Of a stretch of 64,000 bases of DNA, positions 27,091-37,331 are shown one piece after another; positions within the stretch are counted from its first letter, which is position 1, and the number at the start of each line of letters is the position of its first letter. The notes beneath the pieces were generated by a model. It had not been told where the DNA came from, did not search any database, and worked only from the letters and a program-made list of their open reading frames with translations. The stretch covers positions 310,001 to 374,000 of the forward strand of contig NZ_FXAT01000006.1 in assembly GCF_900177725.1 (NCBI RefSeq), given 5' to 3'. Source of the DNA: Paraburkholderia susongensis (lineage in GTDB: Bacteria > Pseudomonadota > Gammaproteobacteria > Burkholderiales > Burkholderiaceae). A program made the translations under genes and the position numbers.

Positions 27091-28473
27091 TCAGTTCTGC
27101 GCGCCTGCTGCACGGGAGTCCTGCTCGCGCCACTCTTTACGCCGCCTCGTCATTACCCCAATCGCCCCCCGGGCGACCCGCCACCATGCAAACGGACGGG
27201 GGTCCGCAAGCATGCTCAGCGCACGAGCGTAGTCCAGTGTCAGGCCCGGTGTCCAAGCCATCGTGACGGCGCGTTTGCGAATCTGGGCCGCCACCCACAG
27301 CTCCGGCGTGACAAGTATCCGAAAAAAACTGGACCAGCCAGCCCCGCCTCCTCTCAGGCGGCTCGTTGCTCCCTCAATGGCTGCCTCGAGGGCGTTTGAT
27401 ACAGTACTCGAGCAGTTGCGGTATGTCAGGTTGTAGGTCGTATTAGCCCGATAGCGCTCCCAGAACGCGCTCAGCTTCGCCGGATCATAGTTGCGAATAC
27501 GCACGCGCACCGTGGAGGGACACCACGCTTTCGACTCGGTAGCATAATCAGGCTGGAATACCCCCGGCACGTTGTTCTCTTCGGTCGCGCGCAGGATACG
27601 GCCGAACTCATCCGGTGACCGATCGATTTCCACGCCGGGGTACAGGCTGATATAGATGCCCTCGGGCGATTCCAGCGCCGCGTGACCCGTCGAGATGACA
27701 CCGTTGACGTCGACGGCCGCAATGTAACGGTCAATCACGGGGTGGTTCTGTGCAGGCGCCCTGGATGAACCCGTGGGCGTCCATACATGCACGGTCAGGG
27801 CGTGCTCGTTATCCTCCGGCGGTCCGTCCCACCCTGCTACGTCGAACGTCTGCCTGGAACCGGTCTCGGCATTATCAGGTTGTGGTGAAGATTTCCCGGC
27901 CCGATTGAACGCCGGATTACGCGTGAGACGCCTGACGCGCGACGCAAGCGTGACCAGATTGAGACCGCCAAAAAGAAGAAAGAGGCCGAGGCCATATGGT
28001 AGCGTGCCGACATAATGAGTCGGGTAGGGTTGGTAGAAGAAAATCGCGATCAGTATCTCGACGAGTCCCCACCCGAAAGCCACCCTCCAGCGACGGTAGC
28101 GGACAATCCACGCGGAAAAGCACTGCAGCAGCCCGTCGACCAGAAACAGGGTGCCGAAAATCATCGACAGAACGAAATTGCCGTGATGATGGCCGGCGAA
28201 AATGAGGGCTGCCGCGCCGACAACGGCGAACCCCTTGACGTAACGCAGGACCCGCTGCCCACCGACGCCCGTCTGGGCGACGGCGAGCGTTGCCAGTCCT
28301 TCCAGTAGAAACAGCCACGCGAAGAAGTTGATCGGAAAATAGAATGCATTGTCGAGTGCATCGACAAACACGACGACGCCGGCGATCAGCCAGATGATAC
28401 CGATCACGAAGATGGCGCGCGCACGCCTGCGGAGATAGTCAACGCCGAGAAGCAATAATACGAGCCGGACCAT
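27091..28473 (-). CDS. HdeD-like membrane protein fused to an NC-type peptidase-like domain
   Basis: A 460-residue two-part protein. Residues 1-180 hold about six membrane helices in the style of HdeD/DUF308 acid-resistance proteins. A hydrophilic linker (180-245) leads to a soluble domain with an isolated His in STGHAALESP (His264) and Asn-Cys in TYRNCSSTVSNAL (Cys354). This His-then-Cys order resembles permuted NlpC/P60- or papain-like enzymes. ATG 28473 is chosen over GTG 28521 because a GAGGG site precedes it and the membrane segment starts at once. No operon partner. Enzymatic activity is inferred from motif order only; it could be a non-catalytic sensor. Confidence 0.7.
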   Translation of the reverse strand: MVRLVLLLLGVDYLRRRARAIFVIGIIWLIAGVVVFVDALDNAFYFPINFFAWLFLLEGLATLAVAQTGVGGQRVLRYVKGFAVVGAAALIFAGHHHGNFVLSMIFGTLFLVDGLLQCFSAWIVRYRRWRVAFGWGLVEILIAIFFYQPYPTHYVGTLPYGLGLFLLFGGLNLVTLASRVRRLTRNPAFNRAGKSSPQPDNAETGSRQTFDVAGWDGPPEDNEHALTVHVWTPTGSSRAPAQNHPVIDRYIAAVDVNGVISTGHAALESPEGIYISLYPGVEIDRSPDEFGRILRATEENNVPGVFQPDYATESKAWCPSTVRVRIRNYDPAKLSAFWERYRANTTYNLTYRNCSSTVSNALEAAIEGATSRLRGGGAGWSSFFRILVTPELWVAAQIRKRAVTMAWTPGLTLDYARALSMLADPRPFAWWRVARGAIGVMTRRRKEWREQDSRAAGAQN

Positions 28474-28571
28474 TCTTATGCCCTCATGCTGTGCATTCGT
28501 TCCGGAATGCAGAAAGATCACTTATGCTTTTATCGCGCGATAGCCAACACCGTGTCGCGACCATCTCCAAT

Positions 28572-28824
28572 GATTTTGTCGCAATAAGGAACGCAAGCCA
28601 GACAGATGGCGGTATGGTACGGACTACTCACGCTGCCGACGAGTAAAACTGCTGTGCGGGAGTTTGCGCGATGCCACCTTCTTTCATCTGCCCTTTGACG
28701 ATCATGTGCATGAACTCGATGCCGCTCAGAATGATGCGTGCACAATGGAAATTCTTGAAGCCCAGCATCGAGACCGTTCGTTCCCGGAACCTCAGCATAG
28801 CAGGTCCGTTATTGCGACAAAGCC
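28572..28824 (-). mobile_element. Internally deleted IS6-family element (253 bp)
   Basis: Two ends in inverted orientation share 13 identical bases: TTTGTCGCAATAA (28575-28587) and its complement (28809-28821). The right end reads inward GGCTTTGTCGCAATAA, like an IS6-family terminus. Between them lies only the last part of an IS6-type transposase, so most of the element has been lost, leaving a MITE-like remnant. No 8-bp target duplication is visible. Confidence 0.7.
28628..28815 (-). pseudogene. C-terminal fragment of an IS6-family transposase
   Basis: Read leftward, the frame ending at stop 28628-28630 gives about 62 residues containing SMLGFKNFHCARIILSGIE, then FMHMIVKGQMKEGG and QQFYSS. 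This is the conserved tail of IS6/IS240-group DDE transposases (typically MLGFKSF...GIELMHMI.KGQ). The catalytic DDE part is missing, so it cannot act. It sits inside the remnant bounded by the inverted ends. Confidence 0.8.
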
Positions 28825-28869
28825 TAAGACAGTCCCTTCCCGCCGCTCAGGCGGCATAGCGGATTGCCG

Positions 28870-29388
28870 TTATGAGGTGGGCCATCCGAGCTTCTGCGCT
28901 CGATGAAGCGACGCTCGCACGACAACGCGATGGAAAGGAGCGATCAGGGCAATGTAGGCGCGCCCCAGAAGACGATTGTAGAAGACGAGCGTCGTGACAA
29001 TCAATCGTTTGGGTTGGCCTCGAGATGCCGGCTGGACGAGGACCGACACGCGGAAATCAAGATGCGTGTCATCCTCCCCGAGAACGATTTCGTCATCATA
29101 TCGCTCGAATACGCGAAAAAGGCTTATCCGGTCGTCCCCTTTGGCCTGGAGGTCAACTGCTCTCTTAAGACCAAACGGCCACACTAGAATGTCCCGGAAT
29201 CTCAGCAGCACTGCAATCCACGCGGGCTGCTGTGAAAAGACGTGCCGCGCGAGAGATTCTGCGTCGTCGAAGGCAATTTCGGGCAGGTCCACCGAAAACG
29301 CGTCGGCAAAATCAGCTCGGCCGTAGGACGAACTCAGCCGTGAGACCGGCGGCAAGTCGGCCTGCTCGATTTTCGCGTATCTATGCAT
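28870..29388 (-). CDS. DUF2867-family protein
   Basis: A 172-residue soluble protein. The pattern AWIAVLLRFRDILVWPFGLK, then ISLFRVFERYDDEIVLGEDDTHLDFRVS and a late VTTLVFYNRLLGRAYIALIAPFHR, matches the DUF2867 family (StAR-like fold suspected). Its function is unknown; family members often accompany SDR proteins, but none is adjacent here. The start is set at ATG 29388; a TTG at 29394 is possible. It lies next to the IS6 remnant, whose arrival may have cut it off from former partners. Confidence 0.75.
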   Translation of the reverse strand: MHRYAKIEQADLPPVSRLSSSYGRADFADAFSVDLPEIAFDDAESLARHVFSQQPAWIAVLLRFRDILVWPFGLKRAVDLQAKGDDRISLFRVFERYDDEIVLGEDDTHLDFRVSVLVQPASRGQPKRLIVTTLVFYNRLLGRAYIALIAPFHRVVVRASLHRAQKLGWPTS

Positions 29389-29685
29389 GTCCAATCACCG
29401 GTGCGGCTCTCGAGATTCGAGACATTAGATCTGTGAGATGCCGCCGTCAACTACCGGCGCGCGCTCGTCGAAAACCGAGCTTAACCTGCCGGCGGCTCCG
29501 ATTTGCACCGGAGCCGCCCGCCCTATGCGCCTTTCGCATCACGCGTGCCAAAAATTCAATTTGATGCGCCGGCTGAAGGTGGACTGGGTGACGCAACGCT
29601 CCTGCGCCGAGCGCGAAAAGCTGAGCGTGTTGGCGAGACTCACGAAATCTTCCAGCCATTTCAGTTCCATGCTGTGCGCTTCGTA

Positions 29686-30648
29686 TCAAGGCTCGGTCGA
29701 AAGACCTTTGGGGCAGGCCTGGCTGAGTGCCTGGAAAACCATCTCCCCGATGCCGGGTAGCACGGTTTCGTTGGCGGAAACGGCTTCGCCTTCGGTGAAC
29801 ACCGCGAGCGTATAGCGCAGGCCCTCGGGCGTCGTCACGTGCAGCGCGTCGTGGCGGCGGTAGCTCGCGAGCGGATCGCGCGTCCAGCCGGTCCAGCCAG
29901 CTTTCGACCACACCGTGACGTTTTCCGGCAGCCGCTCGGCGAGATAGCCGCGCACCTGCGCGCCCGGCGTGGCGGCGAACGCGGCGTCGCGCGGACGCAG
30001 CAGGCGCTCGGCCATGCGCGCGGCGGCTGCGGGATTCACCATCGCGCCGTCCAGGATGCGCGCAAGCATCGAGGCGGCGGCGTTCGGCGTGAGGCGGTTA
30101 TGATGGTTCTCACCGCGCCATTTCACGAACTCGGCTTCGCGGCCATAGCGGTCGTCGTCCATGAGTTTTTGCGCGACGTTGATGCCCGTAAACTCTGGCA
30201 GTCCTAACGACATGAGCCAAACGTTGATGCCGTCGCGGTCGGCGGCCCACTGCGCCATGACATCGGGCGCCAGCTCGATGTCGCCCGTGGTGCGCGTGTA
30301 ATGGTCGATCAGATAGTTGGTCGCGGTGTTGCTCGACCAGCGGATCATGTCGCGTATGGCTCGCTCGATCTCCGGCGAATCGCGCAACGTGCCTTCGGCA
30401 AGCGCTGCTTCGATAGCCGCCATGATGAAGACCTTCACGACGCTGCAGGGGTAGAACGGCACGTCGCCGCGCCAGGCGTAGCCGCGCCACGCGAGCGGTG
30501 CAACGCGGCCGGCGGCGTCGTGAGGGTGCACGAGCAGCGTGAGCGCGAAGCGGTCCGCCGCGAGTCCGGCGCCGGAAAAGCGCTGTACGGCGTCGCGCAC
30601 GAGGGTTTCACCGAGCGCGTCGAGAGTGGGGGTGCGATCGAAGTGCAT
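29686..30648 (-). CDS. Serine hydrolase, class A beta-lactamase/DD-peptidase-like
   Basis: A 320-residue penicillin-binding-fold hydrolase. The catalytic S-x-x-K is SVVK (69-72), the second motif S-S-N (105-107) replaces S-D-N, and KAG in WSKAGWTG replaces K-T-G. No signal peptide is visible, unlike true beta-lactamases, so it is probably cytosolic. It is the last gene of a peptide ABC importer operon, 8 bases after an ATPase gene. A role in cleaving an imported amide, such as a D-amino peptide or beta-lactam-like compound, is likelier than resistance. The substrate is inferred from context only. Confidence 0.85.
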   Translation of the reverse strand: MHFDRTPTLDALGETLVRDAVQRFSGAGLAADRFALTLLVHPHDAAGRVAPLAWRGYAWRGDVPFYPCSVVKVFIMAAIEAALAEGTLRDSPEIERAIRDMIRWSSNTATNYLIDHYTRTTGDIELAPDVMAQWAADRDGINVWLMSLGLPEFTGINVAQKLMDDDRYGREAEFVKWRGENHHNRLTPNAAASMLARILDGAMVNPAAAARMAERLLRPRDAAFAATPGAQVRGYLAERLPENVTVWSKAGWTGWTRDPLASYRRHDALHVTTPEGLRYTLAVFTEGEAVSANETVLPGIGEMVFQALSQACPKGLSTEP

Positions 30649-30656
30649 AGGGCGGT

Positions 30657-31729
<1,073 letters not shown>

Positions 31730-31733
<4 letters not shown>

Positions 31734-32728
31734 GCGATTTCCTCGATGCGGATGCAGGCACTCGTATGTCCCTGCGCCACGTCCACGAAGGGCGGTTGCG
31801 CAGCCGCGCAGGCGGGCACCGCGTGCGTGCAGCGCGGGTGGAACCGGCAGCCGGGCGGCGGCGCGCCGAGATCGGGCGGCGCACCCGCAATGGGTTCGAG
31901 GCGCCCGGCGCGCCGGGCGTGCGCGGGCAGCGCATTGAGCAGCGCGCGCGTGTACGGGTGCGAAGGACGCTCGAAGAGTTCGACGGTCTCGGCGCGCTCG
32001 ACGATACGGCCCGCGTACATCACGGCTACTTGATCGCAGGTTTGCGCGACCACGCCCAGATCGTGCGTGACGAGCAGCACGGCCATGCCGGTTTCGTCGC
32101 GCAACTGCACGACGAGCTTGAGGATCTGGTCCTGGATCGTCACGTCGAGCGCCGTGGTGGGCTCGTCGGCGATCAAGAGTTTGGGGCGGCAGGCCAGCGC
32201 GATGGCGATCACCACGCGCTGGCGCATACCGCCGCTTAGCGCGTGCGGGTAGTCGTGAATGCGCCGCTCGGGCGCGGTCACGCCCACCGACTTCAGCAGG
32301 TCGATGGCCTGTGCGCGTGCCTGGCGCGCGGTGAGCTTCCAGTGGCGGCGCAGGCCCTCCTCGATCTGCACGCCCACGCGCATGGTGGGGTTGAGCGCCG
32401 TCATCGGGTCCTGGAAGATCATCGCGATCTCGCGACCTCGCACGTCGTCGAGCGTGCGCTCCGGAGCGCCCACCAGTTCGCGCCCGCCAAAGCGCAGCGA
32501 CCCTTCCGTGCGCAACGGCCGCGCGCCGCCGAAGAGCTGCACGAGCGAGCGACACGTCACACTCTTGCCGCTGCCCGATTCGCCTACCAGGCCGAATATC
32601 TCGCCGGGCCGCACGCTGAAGCTCACGCCGTCCACGGCGGCGACCGTGCGTTGCGCGTCGCCGAAGCTCACGCGCAGGTCGCGCACCTCCAGCAGCGGTG
32701 TTTCGGTCATCGTTGTCTGGGGCGTCAT
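31730..32728 (-). CDS. Oligopeptide ABC transporter ATP-binding protein (DppD/OppD type)
   Basis: A 332-residue ATPase with Walker A GESGSGKSVTC, signature SGGMRQRVVIAIAL, Walker B LLIADEPTTALD, and a Cys-containing tail CRFHPRCTHAVPAC that in this family can hold a 4Fe-4S cluster. The start at 32728 overlaps the permease stop by 4 bases; ATG 32710 is an alternative. It pairs with the DppF-like ATPase encoded next. Confidence 0.93.
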
Positions 32729-33561
32729 CGCTTGGGTCTCAGCAGGTCGTCGAGCCCGTCGCCGATCAGCGTGAACGTCATGCCGATATAGACGATCGCA
32801 AGCCCGGGGAACACGGAAATCCACCAGCCGTCCTGAATGAAGGTGCGGCCTTCTGAAATCATGATGCCAAGCTCGGGCGTGGGCGGCTGGATGCCGAGCC
32901 CGAGAAAACCGAGCGACGTGACGGCGAGAATCGTCAGGACGACATCGGACATCATGAACACGATGGCGGGCGTAATCACGTTGGGCAGCACGTGGCGCAG
33001 CATGATGCGCGCGTGGCTGTAGCCGAGCACGCGCACGGCCTGCGTGTACTCGAGCTGGCGCACGAGCAGCACCTCGCCGCGCACGATGCGCGCGAACGAA
33101 ATCCACACCACAAGCGAGAACGCCAGGTACATGTTGCCCGTGCCGGGCCCGAGCGCGCCCACGATGCTGATGACGAGCACGTAGAACGGAAACGCCCAGA
33201 GAATATCGACGAGCCGCATGATCACGCGATCGACATAGCCGCCGAAGTAGCCCGATACGAGGCCGATCGCCGTGCCGATCACGAAGGGCAGCGCCACGCA
33301 GATCGCCACGACCACGAGATCGGTGCGCAGCGCCGCCAGCACGCGCCCGAGGACGTCGCGGCCAAGCTCGTCGGTGCCGAGCAGACTGCCCGCGCCGGGC
33401 GCCTGCAACGACTGGCTGAGATCGACGGCGAGCGGGTCGTGCGCGACGAGCGAGGGGCCGAACAGCGCCGCCAGCACGAGCACGGCCAGCATGGCGAGGC
33501 CCACTTGCAGGCTGTGGCCACGCGTGGCGCGGCGCGCGAAACGAAAAGTAGCGGCGAGCAT
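32725..33561 (-). CDS. Oligopeptide ABC transporter permease (DppC type)
   Basis: A 278-residue permease with about six helices. The extracytoplasmic loop HDPLAVDLSQSLQAPGAGS and LLGTDELGRDVLGRVL are DppC hallmarks, and the EAA coupling loop is RVLGYSHARIMLRHVLPN. The start ATG 33561 overlaps the stop of the upstream permease by one base (TAATG). The longer frame reaching 34314 is a shadow of that permease. Confidence 0.93.
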   Translation of the reverse strand: MLAATFRFARRATRGHSLQVGLAMLAVLVLAALFGPSLVAHDPLAVDLSQSLQAPGAGSLLGTDELGRDVLGRVLAALRTDLVVVAICVALPFVIGTAIGLVSGYFGGYVDRVIMRLVDILWAFPFYVLVISIVGALGPGTGNMYLAFSLVVWISFARIVRGEVLLVRQLEYTQAVRVLGYSHARIMLRHVLPNVITPAIVFMMSDVVLTILAVTSLGFLGLGIQPPTPELGIMISEGRTFIQDGWWISVFPGLAIVYIGMTFTLIGDGLDDLLRPKR

Positions 33562-34502
33562 TATGAGAGGCTCACGCGCGGATCGATCAGCGAGTACGCG
33601 ACGTCCGCCAGCAGGTTGATGATGACCACGAGCACCGCGAACACGACGGTCAGGCCCTGCACCATCGGATAGTCGCGCGTGCCGATCGAGGATACGAGCA
33701 GCGAGCCCAGGCCCGGAATGCCGAACACGGTCTCGATCACGACGGTGCCGCCGATCACCCAGCTCGTGTGCACGGCGAGCACCGAGATCGTCGACATGAG
33801 CGAATTGCGGAACACGTGCTTCCACAGCACGGTGGCGTTGCGCAAGCCCTTGGCGCGCGCCGTGTCGACGAAATCCGCGCCGAGCACGGCGATCACCGAG
33901 CTGCGCAGCGACTTGATGGTGAGCGCGGCAGTGCCGAGCGCGATCACGATGGAGGGCAACGCGAGGTGCCAGAGGTGGCTCAGCCACCCTTCGCCATAGC
34001 CCGATACGGGAAAGAGCGGCCACTGGATCGAGAGCAGCAGCACGAGCAGGATACCGAGCCAGAACGGCGGCATGGAGAGCGCGACCACGAACACGAGCTT
34101 CACGCCATGATCGAAGGCACTGCCACGCTTGAGCGCCGTGAGCATTGCCAGCGGCACGGTGAGCGCGAGCGCCATCAGCGTGCTCACGCCCACGAGCGCG
34201 AGCGTGGGCCCGAGCCGCGCGAGGATGAGCGGTGCGACGGCGCTGCGATAGGCGATCGACTGGCCGAAGCTGCCGCGCAGGATATCCGCGAGAAACTGCA
34301 GATACTGCTGCCACAGCGGCCGGTCGAGGCCCAGTTGCGCGGTGAGGTTGGCGATGTCGGTCGCGGTGCCGCGGCTGCCCAGCATGAGCGTGGCGGGGTC
34401 GCCGGGCAGCGCGCGCAGCAGCAGGAACGCGATCACCGTGATGCCGAGCAGCACCGGCACCAGCTGGATCACGCGCGACACGCAGAATGCGACGAGTTTC
34501 AT
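33561..34502 (-). CDS. Oligopeptide ABC transporter permease (DppB type)
   Basis: A 313-residue permease. The N-terminal ISRVIQLVPVLLGITVIAF-like helix, the LGLDRPLWQQYLQFL segment, and the EAA loop DTARAKGLRNATVLWKHVF are typical of DppB/OppB. It lies 43 bases after the binding-protein gene in one leftward operon and forms the channel with the DppC-like subunit. Confidence 0.93.
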   Translation of the reverse strand: MKLVAFCVSRVIQLVPVLLGITVIAFLLLRALPGDPATLMLGSRGTATDIANLTAQLGLDRPLWQQYLQFLADILRGSFGQSIAYRSAVAPLILARLGPTLALVGVSTLMALALTVPLAMLTALKRGSAFDHGVKLVFVVALSMPPFWLGILLVLLLSIQWPLFPVSGYGEGWLSHLWHLALPSIVIALGTAALTIKSLRSSVIAVLGADFVDTARAKGLRNATVLWKHVFRNSLMSTISVLAVHTSWVIGGTVVIETVFGIPGLGSLLVSSIGTRDYPMVQGLTVVFAVLVVIINLLADVAYSLIDPRVSLS

Positions 34503-34545
34503 GAGGTTTTCCGCTGGAGTAACGACCGTGGCCGGACGCGTCTCA

Positions 34546-36084
34546 TCAGTGCATCACCACGTTCTTGAGCGAATAGTTCGAGGTCGGCAGCACCTCGAAT
34601 CCCGTCACGTTGCGGCGGTATGCGTAGGGCTCGGTGGGCGTGTAGAGGAAGACGAACGGCGCGCCGTCGTGCACGCGCTGCTCGATCTCCTTGAACATCT
34701 TGCCGCGCGCCTCGCCGTCGGGCGTCACGCGCTCCTGCGCATAGAGCTCGTTCACGCGCTCGTCCTTCCATTGCGTATGAAACGCGTTCGCGCGCTCGGG
34801 ATTGACCGCCGTGAAGCCCGTGAGCTGATCGGGGTCGATGGTGTCGCTCGTCGCGTAGCTGAGCGACATTTCATAGTTGCCGGCCTTGGTCGTGCTGAAC
34901 TGCGTGCTCGCCTCGATGGTCTGCAAGTCGACCTGTACGCCGATCTGCGCCAGTTCTGCCTGCAAGGCGCTCGCCACCTGGCGCGCCACGGTGTCGCCGC
35001 CGGGCACGAGCATCGAGGTCTTGAAGCCGTTGGCGAGATTGGCCTGCGCGAGCAGCGCCTTCGCTTTCGCGACATCGTGCGGCCAGGGCTGCAACTGCGT
35101 GTTGTTGTACGCCATCACCGGCAGCGACGATGTGGCCGCGCGCCCATTACCGCGCAGAATGCCCTTGATGATGCCGCTCTTGTCCACCGCGAGGTTGAGC
35201 GCCTCGCGCACACGCGGGTCGCCGAACGGCGGCTTCGTCGTGTTCAACTGCACGAGGTCGATGCGGAACACGGGCGCGCTTTGCACGGCGATATTCGCGT
35301 CCTGCTTGAGACCGTCGACCTGGTTATACGGAATGCCGACGATGGCATCGAGCTCGGCCGCCTTCAGCTTCAGCACACGCGCGTTGTCCTCGGGCACGAT
35401 CTCGACGCTCACGCCATCCACGGAAGGCTTGCCTTTTTCCCAGTAGTACGGGTTCTTCTCGAAGACCTGGCGCTGGCCGCGCGCCCAGCTCTTGAGCACG
35501 AACGGCCCCGAGCCCACCGGATGATCGAAGAACGCCTGGCCTTGCTGCTCCACGAGCTTCTGCGGCAGGATCGAGGCGCTGAACATGGCGAGATTGTTGA
35601 GCATCGGCGTGAAGGGCTTGTCGAGCTTCATCACCACCGTGTGGTCGTCCACGGCGCTGTAGCTCGTGATCGGCTTGAAGAAGCTGGCCCACGACGATTT
35701 TTCCCCGGCCGCGCGCTTGAGCGAGTACACCACGTCGGAGGCCGTCACGGGCTGGCCGTCGGAAAAGCGCGCGTCGCTGCGCAGTTTGAAGCGGAATTCC
35801 TTGCCGTCGGCCGAGACGGTCCACGACTCGGCCACGCCGGGTTCGAGCCGCTTGCCGTCGCGGCTCGGGCGCACGAGCTGGTCGTAGATCAGCAGTTCGG
35901 TCCAGATGGACGGGTTGTCGCTCGAAGCAATGGGATCGAGCGTAAGTGCGTCGGCGCGCACGCCGAGGCGCAGCGTCGCGGCGCCGCCGTCGTGCGCATA
36001 CAGCGACGACACGAGCGCAAATCCGGCAAGGCTCGCCTTCAAGACGAGAGAAGTACGGTTCGTGACGGGCACAGGCCTCTCCAT
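34546..36084 (-). CDS. Peptide ABC transporter substrate-binding protein (family 5)
   Basis: A 512-residue periplasmic solute-binding protein of the DppA/OppA family. The signal peptide is SLVLKASLAGFALVSS, with cleavage probably near GGAA (residue 36); mature features include LTLDPIASSD, FKLRSDARFSDGQPVTASDV and VGSGPFVLKSW. The open frame reaches TTG 36120, but ATG 36084 gives a normal signal peptide. First gene of the importer operon, divergent from a LysR gene. The ligand is probably a peptide, glutathione-like compound or opine. Confidence 0.92.
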   Translation of the reverse strand: MERPVPVTNRTSLVLKASLAGFALVSSLYAHDGGAATLRLGVRADALTLDPIASSDNPSIWTELLIYDQLVRPSRDGKRLEPGVAESWTVSADGKEFRFKLRSDARFSDGQPVTASDVVYSLKRAAGEKSSWASFFKPITSYSAVDDHTVVMKLDKPFTPMLNNLAMFSASILPQKLVEQQGQAFFDHPVGSGPFVLKSWARGQRQVFEKNPYYWEKGKPSVDGVSVEIVPEDNARVLKLKAAELDAIVGIPYNQVDGLKQDANIAVQSAPVFRIDLVQLNTTKPPFGDPRVREALNLAVDKSGIIKGILRGNGRAATSSLPVMAYNNTQLQPWPHDVAKAKALLAQANLANGFKTSMLVPGGDTVARQVASALQAELAQIGVQVDLQTIEASTQFSTTKAGNYEMSLSYATSDTIDPDQLTGFTAVNPERANAFHTQWKDERVNELYAQERVTPDGEARGKMFKEIEQRVHDGAPFVFLYTPTEPYAYRRNVTGFEVLPTSNYSLKNVVMH

Positions 36085-36154
36085 GAGTGGGTACGTATGG
36101 CCTGAGTGTCGAAGGGACAAATTTTGGCGTCAAATCACAAGATCACCCCAATGC

Positions 36155-36169
36155 ATAACCTTGTGTTAT
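36155..36169. promoter_or_regulatory. LysR-type binding site in the divergent promoter region
   Basis: ATAAC-CTTGT-GTTAT, a T-N11-A dyad, lies between the peptide-importer operon and the LysR gene. The arms are the same as at 23475-23489. Confidence 0.6.
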
Positions 36170-36201
36170 ACGTTGCGGGGTCAACGAGAGGGGAATGCGC
36201 C

Positions 36202-37092
36202 ATGCGCCTGCGGCATATCGAGGTGTTCCATGCGATCCGGCAGACCGGCTCGATCAGCCAGGCGGCGAAGCTGCTGGGCGTCACGCAGCCGGCCGCGAGC
36301 AAGGTGTTGCAGCACGCCGAACGCTCGCTGGGCTTCAAGCTGTTCGAGCGCGTGAAGGGGCGCCTCTACCCCACCGTCGAGGCCGATATTCTTTACGTCG
36401 AAGTGGACCGGCTGCATCAGGGCCTCGACCAGCTCAAGGCGCTCGCCTTGAACCTGCGGCGCTATCCCGAAGGGCGGCTGCATGTGGGCTGCCTGCCCAG
36501 CATGGGCCTCTCGATTCTGCCGCGCGTGATACGCGCGTTTCGCGAACGCTATCCTTCCGTGACCTGCGAGGTCGAGACCAATCATCTCGACGCGCTGGTT
36601 TCAGGGCTGCGCAGCCGCCAGCTCGATCTTGCGGTGATTTACGGCGAGGAGACGTTTCCGGATCTGCGTTCACAGCCGCTCGGCGAATGCGAGCTGGTGT
36701 ATCTGGGGCCGCAGGCGGGCGCGGATTTCGCGCTGGAGTCGCTGTATGGAGAGGACCTGATCGGCATAGTGGCCAACGACAGCATCGGGCGCATCATCGC
36801 GGGGCGCTTCGCGCAGCTCGGCGTGAAGCCGAAGCCGCGGATCGAGGTGCAAACCTACTACGTGGCGTGCGCGATGGCGGCGGAGGGCTGCGGCGCGACC
36901 ATCGTCGACGAGATCACGGCGCGCAGCATGCGGCGCGAGGGCCTGCACATCCGCCGCGTGCAACCGGTGATGACGGTGCCGCTCGCGGTGCTCACGCACG
37001 AGCGCAACGTGATACGCGGCTTCTATGACGGCTTTACGGCACTTTTGAAGGAGGCGGTGGCGGTTTCGTCATCTGAGTCCGCCGCCGGGTAG
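36202..37092 (+). CDS. LysR-family regulator of the peptide importer
   Basis: A 296-residue LysR-type protein: winged helix MRLRHIEVFHAIRQTGSIS and LLGVTQPAASKVLQHAE, then an effector-binding domain. ATG 36202 is chosen for the GAGAGGGGA site just upstream and the standard N-terminus; the frame extends to 36106. It is divergent from the binding-protein gene with a LysR-type dyad between them, so it very likely controls the importer and its SxxK hydrolase, sensing the imported compound or a product. Confidence 0.92.
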   Translation: MRLRHIEVFHAIRQTGSISQAAKLLGVTQPAASKVLQHAERSLGFKLFERVKGRLYPTVEADILYVEVDRLHQGLDQLKALALNLRRYPEGRLHVGCLPSMGLSILPRVIRAFRERYPSVTCEVETNHLDALVSGLRSRQLDLAVIYGEETFPDLRSQPLGECELVYLGPQAGADFALESLYGEDLIGIVANDSIGRIIAGRFAQLGVKPKPRIEVQTYYVACAMAAEGCGATIVDEITARSMRREGLHIRRVQPVMTVPLAVLTHERNVIRGFYDGFTALLKEAVAVSSSESAAG

Positions 37093-37331
37093 ACAATCTG
37101 AAAGGAGTCGTTGTCGGTGTTGACTTGAACGACGGCTCGGGGTCGAACGCAATGACCATGGAACAAGCTGGAACATTCAATTCTATTCGTTTCACTTTGT
37201 ACAGCAACCCGTCCGTTGTTTCGAACACAACATCGGCCTTCGTCGCCGGGCAGGCGCGCTCTGGATGTGCAACGATAGGCGTGCAACTCGCACTTGTCTG
37301 AAGACGCTAGACAACCCAACGGGGAGGGAAG

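Noticed and set aside
34342..36105. A 587-residue open frame on the plus strand
   Set aside because: Antisense to the peptide-binding protein, which has a signal peptide and family motifs.
37034..37228. A 64-residue minus-strand frame beginning with GTG (VFETTDGLLYKVKRI)
   Set aside because: The first 35 residues look protein-like and a GAAGG site lies upstream, but the end overlaps the LysR gene and becomes Pro/Arg-rich. The evidence is too thin to call it a gene.
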